Part shown: positions 43,049 through 55,246 of the stretch, piece after piece | How positions within the stretch are numbered: the stretch's first letter is position 1 | How the letters are laid out: every line of letters begins with the position of its first letter | Assembly: GCA_018664075.1 (NCBI GenBank) | Contig: JABJOY010000034.1 | Coordinates: 1 to 64,000 of the forward strand | Direction of reading: 5' to 3' | Length of the DNA stretch: 64,000 nucleotides | Source: Porticoccaceae bacterium | Lineage (GTDB): Bacteria; Pseudomonadota; Gammaproteobacteria; Pseudomonadales; Porticoccaceae | The notes under the pieces: model-generated | What the model was told of the DNA's origin: nothing | What the model saw: only the letters and a program-made list of their open reading frames with translations | The model's database searches: none | Position numbers and translations under genes: made by a program

Positions 43049-43864
43049 ATGAGCGATTTATCAAACGCTGCATTGCCAGTCACTCAGTCGCTGTTACTAG
43101 AGCGCGACGACTGGGTGCTAAAAATCTGGTTTAACCGCCCTGAGGCCAAAAATGCGCTGTCGGCACAAATGACCGAGGAGTTAAATGCTGTACTGGATGC
43201 GGTATCTGAAGACCGCAGTCTGCGCGCCATTGTGCTGCGTGGGGCTGGCGGTGTGTTCTGTGCCGGCGGTGATATCAAGGGTTTTAAATCCGGCATGCAG
43301 GCCACAGATGCAGACGAAGTGGCAGCTAGTAATCGCAGCTTTGGCGACCTGATGATCAAGTTAAACGAGCAGCCCCAGGTGGTGATTGTTTTGGTGGAGG
43401 GCGCCGCTATTGGCGGTGGTCTGGGCCTGGCCTGTGTGGGTGATGTAACACTGGTGACTGCCGATGCCCGGTTCCGTTTAAGCGAGACCAGTCTGGGTAT
43501 TCCCCCGGCCCAGATAGCGCCCTTTGTGACTGAGCGAGTGGGGCTAACCCAGGCTCGACGATTAATGCTGACCGGTGCGCGGTTTAAAGGAGCGGAAGCC
43601 TTAGCCCTGGGTATTGCCCATGGGGTGGCAACAGATACAGCAGATTTGGAAGCTCAGTGCGAGACTATATTGGGCCATATTAAAGCCTGTGCGCCGGGTG
43701 CCAATGCGGTGACCAAAGGTATTTTATTTGAATCAGTGCGCCGCCCCCGCGCCGAGGCGCTGGACTTCGCCTCGCGAGGTTTTGCCCAGTGCATGTTGAG
43801 CCCTGAGGGCCTGGAAGGGGTGGCAGCTTTTGTTGAAAAGCGGCCTGCCTCTTGGAATAAATAA
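43049..43864 (+). CDS. atuE: Enoyl-CoA hydratase/isomerase (isohexenylglutaconyl-CoA hydratase-like)
   Basis: A 271-residue crotonase-fold enzyme with the oxyanion-hole strands FCAGGDIKGF and GAAIGGGLGLACVGDVTL, followed by the SETSLGIPPAQIAPFV segment. In Pseudomonas atu clusters the corresponding protein hydrates the carboxylated isohexenylglutaconyl-CoA; in liu clusters it acts on methylglutaconyl-CoA. It is placed between the two carboxylase subunit genes, with gaps of 18 and 14 bases, which is the shared order of both pathways. The hydratase class is firm, the specific name tentative. Confidence 0.82.
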   Translation: MSDLSNAALPVTQSLLLERDDWVLKIWFNRPEAKNALSAQMTEELNAVLDAVSEDRSLRAIVLRGAGGVFCAGGDIKGFKSGMQATDADEVAASNRSFGDLMIKLNEQPQVVIVLVEGAAIGGGLGLACVGDVTLVTADARFRLSETSLGIPPAQIAPFVTERVGLTQARRLMLTGARFKGAEALALGIAHGVATDTADLEAQCETILGHIKACAPGANAVTKGILFESVRRPRAEALDFASRGFAQCMLSPEGLEGVAAFVEKRPASWNK

Positions 43865-43878
43865 CAGGAATCTTACTG

Positions 43879-45890
43879 ATGAAACTCTTTACTAGTATTT
43901 TAATTGCCAACCGCGGCGAGATTGCCTGCCGGGTGATACGCACCGCCACACAGCTGGGTTACCGCACCATAGCGGTTTACTCCGAGGCCGATGCTGGTGC
44001 CCCCCATGTGCAGCTGGCCGATGCTGCAGTTTGCATTGGCCCAGGACCTGTGGGCGAGTCCTATCTGCTGGCGGAGAATATTTTGGCCGCGGCCGCGTCC
44101 AGTGGCGCTGAAGCTATTCACCCGGGCTATGGTTTTCTGAGTGAAAATGCCGCCTTTGCCGAGGCGGTTGAGTCTGCCGGGCTGGTATTTATCGGGCCTA
44201 CTAGGGAAGCCATAGATGTAATGGGCAACAAGGCCGAGTCTAAACGCCGCATGATTGATGCAGGTGTGCCCTGTGTGCCTGGCTATGAGGGGCTGGATCA
44301 GGCAGATAAAACCTTATTGGCCGAGGGTAAAAAAATTGATCTGCCGTTAATGGTGAAGGCTGCTGCCGGTGGCGGTGGTCGCGGTATGCGTCTGGTCCAT
44401 GATTACGGTGAGCTGGGCAATGCCATCAAGCTGGCCCGGGCTGAGGCCGAAAGTGCCTTTGGCTCCGGTGAGCTGATTCTAGAAAAAGCCATTATCCAGC
44501 CCCGTCATGTAGAGATTCAGATATTTGCTGATACCCAGGGCAATACCATTCATCTGGGTGAGCGAGACTGTTCGGTGCAGCGCCGTCACCAGAAGGTGGT
44601 GGAAGAGGCACCCTGTCCGATTATGACGCCGGAACTGCGCGAGCAGATGGGTCAGTCGGCTATTGATGCGGCAAAAAGTGTTAACTATCGCGGTGCTGGC
44701 ACGGTGGAATTTTTGCTCGATGCCAGTGGTGCGTTTTACTTTTTAGAGATGAATACCAGGTTACAGGTAGAGCACCCGGTCACCGAACTGATTACCGGTC
44801 TGGATTTGGTGCAGTTGCAAATTAATGTGGCCCAGGGTCGACCTCTGGGTATGACTCAGGACGATATAAAACTACAGGGCGCTGCTATAGAAGTGCGCCT
44901 GTATACAGAGGACCCCAGTCAGGACTTTTTGCCTGCTTCTGGGCCGGTCGACCTGTGGCAGCCAGCGACTGGCGTTGGTGTGCGTATTGATGCTGGAATC
45001 TCTACTGGCCAGGCGATCTCTCCCTTTTATGACCCTATGGTAGCCAAGGTAATTGGCTATGGTGATGATCGAGAAACGGCGAGAACAAGACTGATCGCTG
45101 CATTAAAAGAAACTGTGTTATTTGGCACAGCCAACAACAAAGACTTTCTGATTCAATGTCTGGAAAAACAGAGCTTTATTGATGGTGCCGCCACTACAGC
45201 ATTTATTGCTGAGGAGTTTGTCGAGGCGGATCTGGCTGTGGCTGAACCCAGCGTCGAAGACGCTGCGGCCGCTGCGGTAATTGATTTAAATCTTGAATAC
45301 CAGCGTTATTTTGCCAGTAGTACATTGAGCAGCCACAAACTTAAGAACTGGACCATGGCCAGTGGGCTGGTCTCTCGCAAGCAGTACCAGTTTGGCGAGA
45401 GTCTCTTTGACTTCTCTATCTCACCAGTAGCCAATAGCGCAGACAGCTACCTGGTTACCTGTGACCACTCGCAACAGCAAATTGAAATAAAGGTATTAAC
45501 AATCGAGGGCAGTGGTGCCAGCCTGTCAATTAATGGCTCTGCTAAGTTGGCGACCTTTAAGCTGCACCAGCATGGCCAGCTGTACTGTTCGATCGCTGGT
45601 CGCGGTGCCCTGTTTAAAGACCAGATTATTCTCGACGGTGCTGTGGATGAAACTGCTGGCGGTGGCCGCGTGATAGCGCCAATGCATGGTCTACTGCTTG
45701 AGGTGCTGGTTAAGCCGGGAGATCAGGTGGTCAGAGGAGAAAATTTGGCTGTTTTGGAGGCTATGAAAATGCACTATGAAATTATTGCCGAGGTGGACGG
45801 TACCGTGGAAGAGGTTACTGCGGTGGCAGGCAACCAAGTGGCGGCCGATGACGTATTAATTGAAATAAACCAACAACAAGAGGCCAACTA

Positions 45891-45891
<1 letters not shown>
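43879..45891 (+). CDS. atuF: Biotin-carrying acyl-CoA carboxylase subunit (biotin carboxylase + BCCP)
   Basis: The 670-residue subunit carboxylates its own biotin using ATP and bicarbonate. The biotin carboxylase half (1-450) starts SILIANRGEIACRVIRTA and has the ATP-grasp loop KAAAGGGGRGMRLV and EMNTRLQVEHPVTE. A mid domain links to the C-terminal biotinyl domain with LEAMKMHYEI carrying the biotin lysine. Length matches AtuF and LiuD. Partner is the carboxyltransferase two genes upstream. It overlaps the next gene by one base. Confidence 0.87.
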
Positions 45892-48586
<2,695 letters not shown>

Positions 48587-48832
48587 CCATAGGTATATGG
48601 TGGCGAGAAAGGGTGACCGCCCGGTCGTAGCTAAGAGATCCATGCAATGGTCTTATAACCTATTATCTCTTCCTATATAGCACAGGCCGAGTCCGGTAAA
48701 AGTACCTGTAACAGAGACAGATACTGGTCTGGAAGGGGTCTCTGGTACGTACAACAGATGGCTTTTTTTATATTGACATAATAAGTGCCATAACATATGG
48801 TGTGGCCCTAAATTTTTAAGGAGTGAGCGTCC
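48587..48832 (+). promoter_or_regulatory. Promoter region of dehydrogenase pair 2
   Basis: A sigma-70-like promoter TTGACA (48773-48778), 17-base spacer, TATGGT (48796-48801) sits 32 bases before the GTG at 48833, with AAGGAG as ribosome site. Upstream, CAGAGAC (48712-48718) and GTCTCTG (48738-48744) form an inverted repeat with a 19-base centre, and GTACGTAC is a perfect palindrome at 48745-48752; either could be an operator. Confidence 0.6.
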
Positions 48833-50017
48833 GTGGACATTAAATTTTCAGCAGAGGATCTGGCATTTCGCGATGAGGTGCGGGATTTTTTTACCCAGGA
48901 ATACGACAGTTCAATTACTGCCAAATTCAGCAGTGCTGCGGGTACTGACTATAAAGAAGGCATTGTGGCCTGGCAGAAAAAACTTCATGCCAAGGGATGG
49001 GTCGCACCTGGCTGGCCTAAAGAATATGGTGGCACTGACTGGTCGGCGACGCAGAAGTTTATCTTTGAGACTGAGCGTGGTTTGGCTGGTATTCCAGATG
49101 TGGTTCCCTTTGGTTTGAAAATGGTTGCGCCGGTAATTTACACCTTTGGTAATGAAGAGCAAAAAGCGCGCTTTCTACCGCGTATTCTTGAAAGCGACGA
49201 CTGGTGGTGTCAGGGTTATTCTGAACCTGGTGCGGGTTCAGATCTAGCCGCGCTAAATACTACGGCTGACTATGCGGGCGATAACTATATAGTTAATGGC
49301 CGCAAGATCTGGACCACTTTTGCCCAGTATGCAGACTGGATATTCTGTCTGGTGCGCACCAGCAAAGGTATGCGCAAACAGCAGGGCATCAGCTTTTTGC
49401 TGATCGATATGAATACTCCAGGTATTACGGTTAAGCCAATTGTGACTATTGACGGCAAGCACAGCCTCAACGAGGTTTTGTTTGAAGATGTTGCAGTGCC
49501 CACCGAGAATCTGATTGGTGAGCAGGATAAGGGCTGGACCTATGCCAAGGCGCTGCTGGCCCATGAGCGAACAGGCATGGCCGAGGTGGCGGACTCTACC
49601 CGTATGCTGGACTCTCTCAAGCAGCGCGCCAGCGTTGAAGTGAATGGCGGCAAGGCGATGATTGATGATCCTATCTTCCAGATGCGTCTCTCGGATATCG
49701 AGATGGAGCTGATGGCTCTTGAGTACACCGAGTTGCGGGTATTTGCCTCTATGGCAGCGGGCGGTATGCCGGGGCCAGAGTCTTCACTATTAAAAATTAA
49801 AGGCACTGAAATCAGTCAGGCGATTCACGAGCTGCAGCTGCAGCTGGCGTCGTTTTATGGCGGTGCATTACCGGAAAATCTAAATGCTGATGAATTGGGC
49901 CATGACTTTGCTTTCGAGGCCCGAGGTAAATACATGTATGGTCGCGCAGCCACTATTTATGGCGGGTCCAATGAAGTGCAGCGCAATGTGATCGCCAAAG
50001 CGGTACTGGGTTTATAG
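48833..50017 (+). CDS. Acyl-CoA dehydrogenase, catalytic-type long subunit of pair 2
   Basis: A 394-residue dehydrogenase with WWCQGYSEPGAGSDLAAL and the C-terminal IYGGSNEVQRNVIAK motif. The MCAD base position is Gly, and the helix-G motif AHER supplies Glu245 instead, close to the Glu247 base of mycobacterial FadE26. It starts with GTG after AAGGAG, downstream of a consensus-like promoter, and is followed 78 bases later by a shorter non-catalytic homologue. Probably one half of an alpha2beta2 dehydrogenase for a bulky acyl-CoA. It is similar in type to pairs 1 and 3 but clearly divergent in sequence, suggesting a different cycle or chain length. Confidence 0.9.
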   Translation: MDIKFSAEDLAFRDEVRDFFTQEYDSSITAKFSSAAGTDYKEGIVAWQKKLHAKGWVAPGWPKEYGGTDWSATQKFIFETERGLAGIPDVVPFGLKMVAPVIYTFGNEEQKARFLPRILESDDWWCQGYSEPGAGSDLAALNTTADYAGDNYIVNGRKIWTTFAQYADWIFCLVRTSKGMRKQQGISFLLIDMNTPGITVKPIVTIDGKHSLNEVLFEDVAVPTENLIGEQDKGWTYAKALLAHERTGMAEVADSTRMLDSLKQRASVEVNGGKAMIDDPIFQMRLSDIEMELMALEYTELRVFASMAAGGMPGPESSLLKIKGTEISQAIHELQLQLASFYGGALPENLNADELGHDFAFEARGKYMYGRAATIYGGSNEVQRNVIAKAVLGL

Positions 50018-50095
50018 GGCTATTTAAAGGTCTTTACGATTACAAGCAGGCTCCCTGCAGGTTGAGCCAAAAACAGATTTCAGGAGTTAATACAG

Positions 50096-51238
50096 ATGAA
50101 TTTTGATTTTACCGAAGAACAAACCATGATCAAGGACAGTGTCTCGCGCTTTGTTCGAGATGAATATGACTTTGATACCAGACGCAAAATTGTTGAATCA
50201 GACGAGGGCATTAGCCGGGAATTCTGGTCCATGTTTGCGGAGCTGGGATGGTTGTCTGTGCCCTTTGCCGAAGAGTACGGCGGGTTTGGTGGCACTGTTG
50301 ACGATATAGCTGCGGTGATGGAAGAGTTGGGTAAGGGTATTGTGGTTGAGCCCTATGCGTCCACTGTTGTGGTGTTTGGTGGCCTGCTGGCGGCCTCAGA
50401 TAACGCTGCTCTCAAGGCTGAGGTAATTCCCGGCATTATTGATGGTAGGTGCATGGGTTCACTGGCTTCTACCGAGGCTCAGTCTCGCTATGAGATGAGT
50501 GACGTTGCAACCACAGCAACAGCCACTGATGGTGGTTTCAATATCAACGGAGAGAAGACTGTTGTGGCCAATGGCGGCACAGCGGACAAGTTTATTGTTA
50601 CCGCTCGCCACAGCGGTGAACAGTTTGATCGCGCGGGCATCAGCCTGTTTTTGATCGAAGCTTCTGCCCCTGGGGTTGAGGTTAAAAGCTACAAGATGAT
50701 GGATGGCCAGAGTGCAGCCACAGTGACCTTTAAAGATGTGATGGTACCTGCAGGTCAGCTGCTCAACACAGCGGGCGAAGGTATGGACCTGATTGATCAG
50801 GTGATGCCGCAGATTCTGATGGGTCTCAGTGCTGAAGCTCTGGGTATTATGGCGACGCTGAATACGGCTACGGTTGAATATTCCAAGGTGCGGCAGCAGT
50901 TCGATACGCCGATCAGCTCTTTCCAGGTGCTGCAGCATCGCATGGTAGATACTTTTATGGCCTGCGAGCAGACTAAATCGATGCTTTATCGCGGACTCTG
51001 TCAGGCGGGTGAAGATGATTCTGCGGCGCTGTTAAAAACTGTACATGCCCTTAAGGCCACTGTTGCCCGCTATGGCAAGCTGATTGGTGAAGAGGCGATT
51101 CAGATTCATGGCGGTATTGGCATGACTGATGAGTTAAATATCGGTCATTATGTGAAGCGTCTGATGATGATTAATGTGAGCTTTGGCGATGGCGATTACC
51201 ATCAGAAGAAGTTTAACCAACTCAGTTATTCTGCTTGA
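50096..51238 (+). CDS. Acyl-CoA dehydrogenase homologue, non-catalytic short subunit of pair 2
   Basis: The 380-residue partner of the preceding subunit. It has the fold (FTEEQTMIKDSVSRFVRDEY, RQQFDTPISSFQVLQHRMVDTF, IHGGIGMTDELNIGHYVKRL). It lacks the helix-G Glu-Arg and has SFGDGDYHQKKF where the flavin-contacting GGT(S/N)EIQ motif would be. The good CAGGAG ribosome site supports the ATG. The stop overlaps the following esterase start (TGATG), tying the three genes into one operon. Confidence 0.88.
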   Translation: MNFDFTEEQTMIKDSVSRFVRDEYDFDTRRKIVESDEGISREFWSMFAELGWLSVPFAEEYGGFGGTVDDIAAVMEELGKGIVVEPYASTVVVFGGLLAASDNAALKAEVIPGIIDGRCMGSLASTEAQSRYEMSDVATTATATDGGFNINGEKTVVANGGTADKFIVTARHSGEQFDRAGISLFLIEASAPGVEVKSYKMMDGQSAATVTFKDVMVPAGQLLNTAGEGMDLIDQVMPQILMGLSAEALGIMATLNTATVEYSKVRQQFDTPISSFQVLQHRMVDTFMACEQTKSMLYRGLCQAGEDDSAALLKTVHALKATVARYGKLIGEEAIQIHGGIGMTDELNIGHYVKRLMMINVSFGDGDYHQKKFNQLSYSA

Positions 51239-52332
51239 TGATGAGTCTGCCCACCCTGGCTGTTGGCCTCAGCGCTGCCGGGCTGACTTGGTGGGGCTAC
51301 AGGTTACTGCGCCGAGATCCATTGGCGCAATTTGACCTTCCACTGGGGCACCTGGCTTCGGTGGATAGCCCAGAGGCTAAGCTTCAGTCCAAGCAGGCGC
51401 TAGTGGCGATCACTCAGCGCCTAAAGGCTAGTGCGGCCAGTTCCAGCAAACTTTCCATCAAGCGCCGTGTGCCAATTATGCGGGAGGCCATGGAGGCTTT
51501 TTTTGCCGAGACAGAGAAGCTGGCGGTCAGTACTTTTACCCCTGTGGATGCCGCCGGTGTGCCTGCTGAATGGGTGGTGGCACCTGGGGTTGATGCAGAT
51601 AATAGCCGCCGCCTGATGTATATCCATGGCGGCGCTTTCTTCGCTGGCAGCCCTAAAAGTCATCGGGTGATTACCAGCAAGTTATCAGAAATTACTAATA
51701 GCTCGGTGCTGGCCATCGACTATAGATTGATGCCTGAATACAGCCGCCGAAACTCCGTTGAAGACTGCCATACTGCCTATGAATGGTTGCTGGATAATGG
51801 CTCTCAGGGCCCAGGCAAAGCCGCCAATATGCTGGTTGCCGGAGATTCAGCCGGGGGAAACTTAACCCTGGTTCTGCTGGCCCTGTTGCGAGATAGTGGA
51901 GGCCGGGCTCCCAATGCCGCTGTGTGCCTGTCACCTGTCACTGACTGCCGGTTTAACAGCCCCAGTATTTTTTCCAATCTGAGCTCTGACGTGATGCTTA
52001 AGCCTCTGGCCAGTCGCATTACCAGAGTACCCAAAATTCTGCTGCGCCTAAGTGCCCGCCATTTGGCCAGGGATAACCCCAGTGATCCGCTGATTTCGCC
52101 ATTGCTTGGGGATCTGTCAAACCTGCCACCCACATTGGTGCTGGCAAGTCATGATGAGATTCTGCGGGATGATGGGCGACGCTATGTGAATAAAGCAGTA
52201 GCCTCAGGGTCAAAAGCTGAGTTTGTCTACTTTATGAAAATGCCCCATGTATGGCCGATTTTTTATCCCGACCTGCCAGAAGCGGAACTGACCTTCCAGC
52301 AGATCAGTGGTTTTCTAGACCGTCATTCTTGA
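51238..52332 (+). CDS. Alpha/beta hydrolase, hormone-sensitive-lipase (esterase/lipase) family
   Basis: A 364-residue enzyme with the HSL marks: oxyanion HGGAFF (His130-Gly132) and nucleophile elbow GDSAGG (Ser204), then the late SPLLGDLSNLPPTLVLASHDEIL with the catalytic Asp, and the histidine in MPHVWPIF. An N-terminal stretch of about 20 residues is hydrophobic and may anchor it to the membrane. It is translated in overlap with dehydrogenase pair 2 (two adjacent ATGs, 51238 and 51241). It would hydrolyse an ester or lactone belonging to that pathway. Confidence 0.88.
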   Translation: MMSLPTLAVGLSAAGLTWWGYRLLRRDPLAQFDLPLGHLASVDSPEAKLQSKQALVAITQRLKASAASSSKLSIKRRVPIMREAMEAFFAETEKLAVSTFTPVDAAGVPAEWVVAPGVDADNSRRLMYIHGGAFFAGSPKSHRVITSKLSEITNSSVLAIDYRLMPEYSRRNSVEDCHTAYEWLLDNGSQGPGKAANMLVAGDSAGGNLTLVLLALLRDSGGRAPNAAVCLSPVTDCRFNSPSIFSNLSSDVMLKPLASRITRVPKILLRLSARHLARDNPSDPLISPLLGDLSNLPPTLVLASHDEILRDDGRRYVNKAVASGSKAEFVYFMKMPHVWPIFYPDLPEAELTFQQISGFLDRHS

Positions 52333-52335
52333 TAA

Positions 52336-53205
52336 TTAACCCTTGGGCTTGCGCATCATTAGCGCCGGGGTTGATTCTGTGTAAGCAATGAACTCCGGGT
52401 CCGATCCCCATTTTTTTTGTGCCAGATTTTCCAGCAGTGGAATGCCACTGACTTTAGTCAGTAGCACAAAGACAAATACCGGCGATATCATGGTGGCCAG
52501 TTGCCAGCCACTGAGAACTGGTAGGGCCAGCAGCGCCAGACCCAACCACAATGTTATTTCACCGAAGTAGTTGGGATGCCTGGACCAGGCCCACAGGCCA
52601 GTGGTGATAAAGCGATCGCGATTGTCCGGGTTCTTTCTAAACTTGGTCTTTTGGCTGTCTGCGATCACTTCAATCAGCAGGCCTGCAATCCACAGCGCTA
52701 TACCTGTGTAGGCCAATGGGCCCAGTGCTACTGTGGTGTTTGAGGTCATGGCGGCCAGTCCTGCTGCCATGGTGACCAGTACCCAGACTCCGCCTAAGGT
52801 CCAGGTCATCAAAAACCAGACAAATTTGGTTTTCATCACTCTAAAGCGCTTGTCCTGGCCGTCTTTCTTGATTCGCCAGAATAAAAATGACCCCAGCCTC
52901 AGGGCCCATATCAGGATCATTGCACCGATAATTAGATCCCGCAAATCAAGATCAGGATTGAGCCAGGCGGCGGCGATTACAGTGCTGATATAAGAAATAG
53001 AGCCGGTCAGATCAAAGTAATGCTCTGTCTGGAAGGCAAAGGAGGGGAGAAATATAATCCAGTGCAGAGCAAGGCCAATGGCACCGCAGAGAAGAAATAA
53101 TGGCATTCCATGGACGCTGGTGCTGCCCTGACTACCGGCCAGCAAGATAAGGGCTGCGATACAAAGGGATACGGCAATGCCGATAATACTGTTAGTTGTT
53201 TTCAT
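52336..53205 (-). CDS. DUF1295 membrane protein (steroid 5-alpha-reductase-like fold)
   Basis: The 289-residue protein has about seven membrane helices and the family signature near the C-terminus: FITTGLWAWSRHPNYFGEITLWLGLALLAL. DUF1295 proteins share this RHPNYxGE cofactor-binding region with steroid 5-alpha-reductases and isoprenylcysteine methyltransferases, and are predicted NADPH-dependent reductases or methyltransferases of hydrophobic compounds. The ATG at 53205 is preferred to a TTG at 53217. It is convergent with the esterase gene, four bases away. The substrate is unknown; the steroid-like fold fits the neighbourhood. Confidence 0.87.
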   Translation of the reverse strand: MKTTNSIIGIAVSLCIAALILLAGSQGSTSVHGMPLFLLCGAIGLALHWIIFLPSFAFQTEHYFDLTGSISYISTVIAAAWLNPDLDLRDLIIGAMILIWALRLGSFLFWRIKKDGQDKRFRVMKTKFVWFLMTWTLGGVWVLVTMAAGLAAMTSNTTVALGPLAYTGIALWIAGLLIEVIADSQKTKFRKNPDNRDRFITTGLWAWSRHPNYFGEITLWLGLALLALPVLSGWQLATMISPVFVFVLLTKVSGIPLLENLAQKKWGSDPEFIAYTESTPALMMRKPKG

Positions 53206-53285
53206 TATTATTCTCAACTGGTCGTTAACTATTATTTCGATTTATACGGCATTTGGCAGCTGACTAGATTGCTTTGCTGGTACGG

Positions 53286-55205
53286 TTAAAAGGCATCCAT
53301 AAACACATAGGGGTCAAATTCCCGGCAGCCGCCTCCGGCCAGATTGCTATAGCGCTCGGGGTCCCAGAAGTCGCTGCTGTGGTAGGAGATTAGAAAGCTC
53401 TCTACAAACAGTTTGCAGCGGTCTTTTTGCTGCTTGAATTCTGTGTCCGATTCAATACGGGTGACCATATCCTCAACACTTGGGCTATAGTTTTCCATGC
53501 GCCAGCCGCCATCTGCGACACTGTCAAAGATCATTGTATTGGGTTTGTTTTCGCCCCAGGGGATCCAGTCTGGTTGCTGTAAGTAGCGCCCCTTGCCCGG
53601 GGAGCCGGTGTGGGCGAACTGACCCCAGTAATTCATCATGGCTTTGGATAGGGCCTCCCGTTCATCTCTGGTTTCTTCGCCGTACAGGAAAGGCAGTCTC
53701 AGGCCACCGGCAAAGTCGCCAAAAATAAAACTTATTTCCAGACCATGGCCGGCACCCACAAGTTCAGGGAGATTGGCTGCCCAGCTTTTGGGCGATGAGT
53801 CCCAGTCAAATCTATAGCTGTAAATATTGTTCTGCTGGGGCGAAGGCTGTGAACCGGTCATCAGTCGCGCCATTTCAGTGCCGCCCAGCACATGCCAGCG
53901 CTGGGAGTAATATTTTGCATAGCGCTGATAATCGGCGCGATCTTTTATATTGAGCCTGAAGCCCAGTTGCCTGTCGACAAAGCGCGGGTCACTGGCCATC
54001 AGGGATTTCTCTTCATCGCGATTTGAGCCGATAATCATGGGCACTGAATTGTAGGTCTCGGCGTTGCTGAAGACTTCGGCGAAAGGCTGTGAGGGCAACA
54101 CATGGCCATCCCGCAGCAGTTGCGGTATGTGCACCCTGTCTCTGTTGCGCGCAGTCTGCAAATTGGCCTTCATCAGTGCTTCGGGGCTCTGCTTGTAAAG
54201 CAGTCCGGCAATGGCAGCGTCGGTCATATTATTGACGTCGCCTATAGCTTCACTGCGATCAGTGGCAATATTCAGATTGATCAGCAGCTGCGCAACTAGT
54301 TCATTGGAGCTGACTGGCCAGCCTGGCTGGGTTTGCTCGTCATGGAAATTTTCAGCACTGGCAAGGCTCTCTGTGCGCGATGAACCGCTCTGGCTAATCG
54401 CTTTGTGAAACAGTCCTGTGGCCAATGGCGATGCCATAAGGGCAAAAACATTGCGCCCCCCTGCGGACTCGCCAAACACTGTGACATTGTCGGCATCACC
54501 GCCAAAGGTATGGATGTTGGCTTGCACCCATCTCAGGGCGGCAATAATATCCAGCAGCCCGTAGTTGCCGGATGCATCCTCTGGGTTGGTGGCAGTATTG
54601 CGAATAGCCCGATGAGTCAGGGAGCCGAGCTGGCCCAGCCGGTAGTTGAGGGAGACAAAGATCACCTGCTGGTCTGCGGCTATATTGTTGCCCTGATAAA
54701 ACCGCGCGGAGCCGAGATTATTGCCGCCGCCATGGATCCACAGCATCACTGGTAATTTGGTAGATGGATCTGTGCTGTCGGCACTGAGCTTTTGTGGTGC
54801 CCAGATATTGAGATAGAGGCAGTCTTCGCTACCCACCATATCGCCTTTGCTGCCGCCCTCTGCGGCAAGAAAGGTCCAGGGCTGGGGGCAGGGATCAGCA
54901 TTTTTCAGGGCCAGCAATGGTTGCTGCCAGTTTTGCACTGGCCTCGGTGCTTTCCAGCGCAACTGGTCAACTGGTGGCGCCCCATAGGGTATGCCCAGCC
55001 AGGCGAAGGTGTTTTTGCTCGATGAGAAGCCTATAACCGGGCCATTGGCTGTCTCTCTGGCTGTGACTGGATCTGGGGTATTAATAGCACCTGTGGTGGT
55101 GACTAGGTTATCCAGGTCGATACTGTCTTTGCCCAGATATATCAGCAGGCCTGTAATCAAGCCTATTATTATCGCGGTTATTATCAGTAGATTTTTCAGC
55201 CGCAT
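53286..55205 (-). CDS. Type B carboxylesterase with N-terminal membrane anchor
   Basis: A 639-residue carboxylesterase/lipase. Residues 5-24 form a membrane anchor or uncleaved signal, so the enzyme probably faces the periplasm. Then come FAWLGIPYGAPP, the SEDCLYLNIW disulphide region, the oxyanion loop HGGG (158-161), and the nucleophile elbow FGESAGG (Ser247). The histidine is expected near GAGHGLEISFIF. Length is normal for the family. It cleaves carboxylic esters, perhaps releasing the acid that the acyl-CoA genes degrade. It lies 41 bases downstream of dehydrogenase pair 3 on the same strand and is probably co-transcribed. Confidence 0.9.
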   Translation of the reverse strand: MRLKNLLIITAIIIGLITGLLIYLGKDSIDLDNLVTTTGAINTPDPVTARETANGPVIGFSSSKNTFAWLGIPYGAPPVDQLRWKAPRPVQNWQQPLLALKNADPCPQPWTFLAAEGGSKGDMVGSEDCLYLNIWAPQKLSADSTDPSTKLPVMLWIHGGGNNLGSARFYQGNNIAADQQVIFVSLNYRLGQLGSLTHRAIRNTATNPEDASGNYGLLDIIAALRWVQANIHTFGGDADNVTVFGESAGGRNVFALMASPLATGLFHKAISQSGSSRTESLASAENFHDEQTQPGWPVSSNELVAQLLINLNIATDRSEAIGDVNNMTDAAIAGLLYKQSPEALMKANLQTARNRDRVHIPQLLRDGHVLPSQPFAEVFSNAETYNSVPMIIGSNRDEEKSLMASDPRFVDRQLGFRLNIKDRADYQRYAKYYSQRWHVLGGTEMARLMTGSQPSPQQNNIYSYRFDWDSSPKSWAANLPELVGAGHGLEISFIFGDFAGGLRLPFLYGEETRDEREALSKAMMNYWGQFAHTGSPGKGRYLQQPDWIPWGENKPNTMIFDSVADGGWRMENYSPSVEDMVTRIESDTEFKQQKDRCKLFVESFLISYHSSDFWDPERYSNLAGGGCREFDPYVFMDAF

Positions 55206-55246
55206 CTAAGCTTGTCTTTAGCCTCGTTTGTTCAATCGATAAATAT

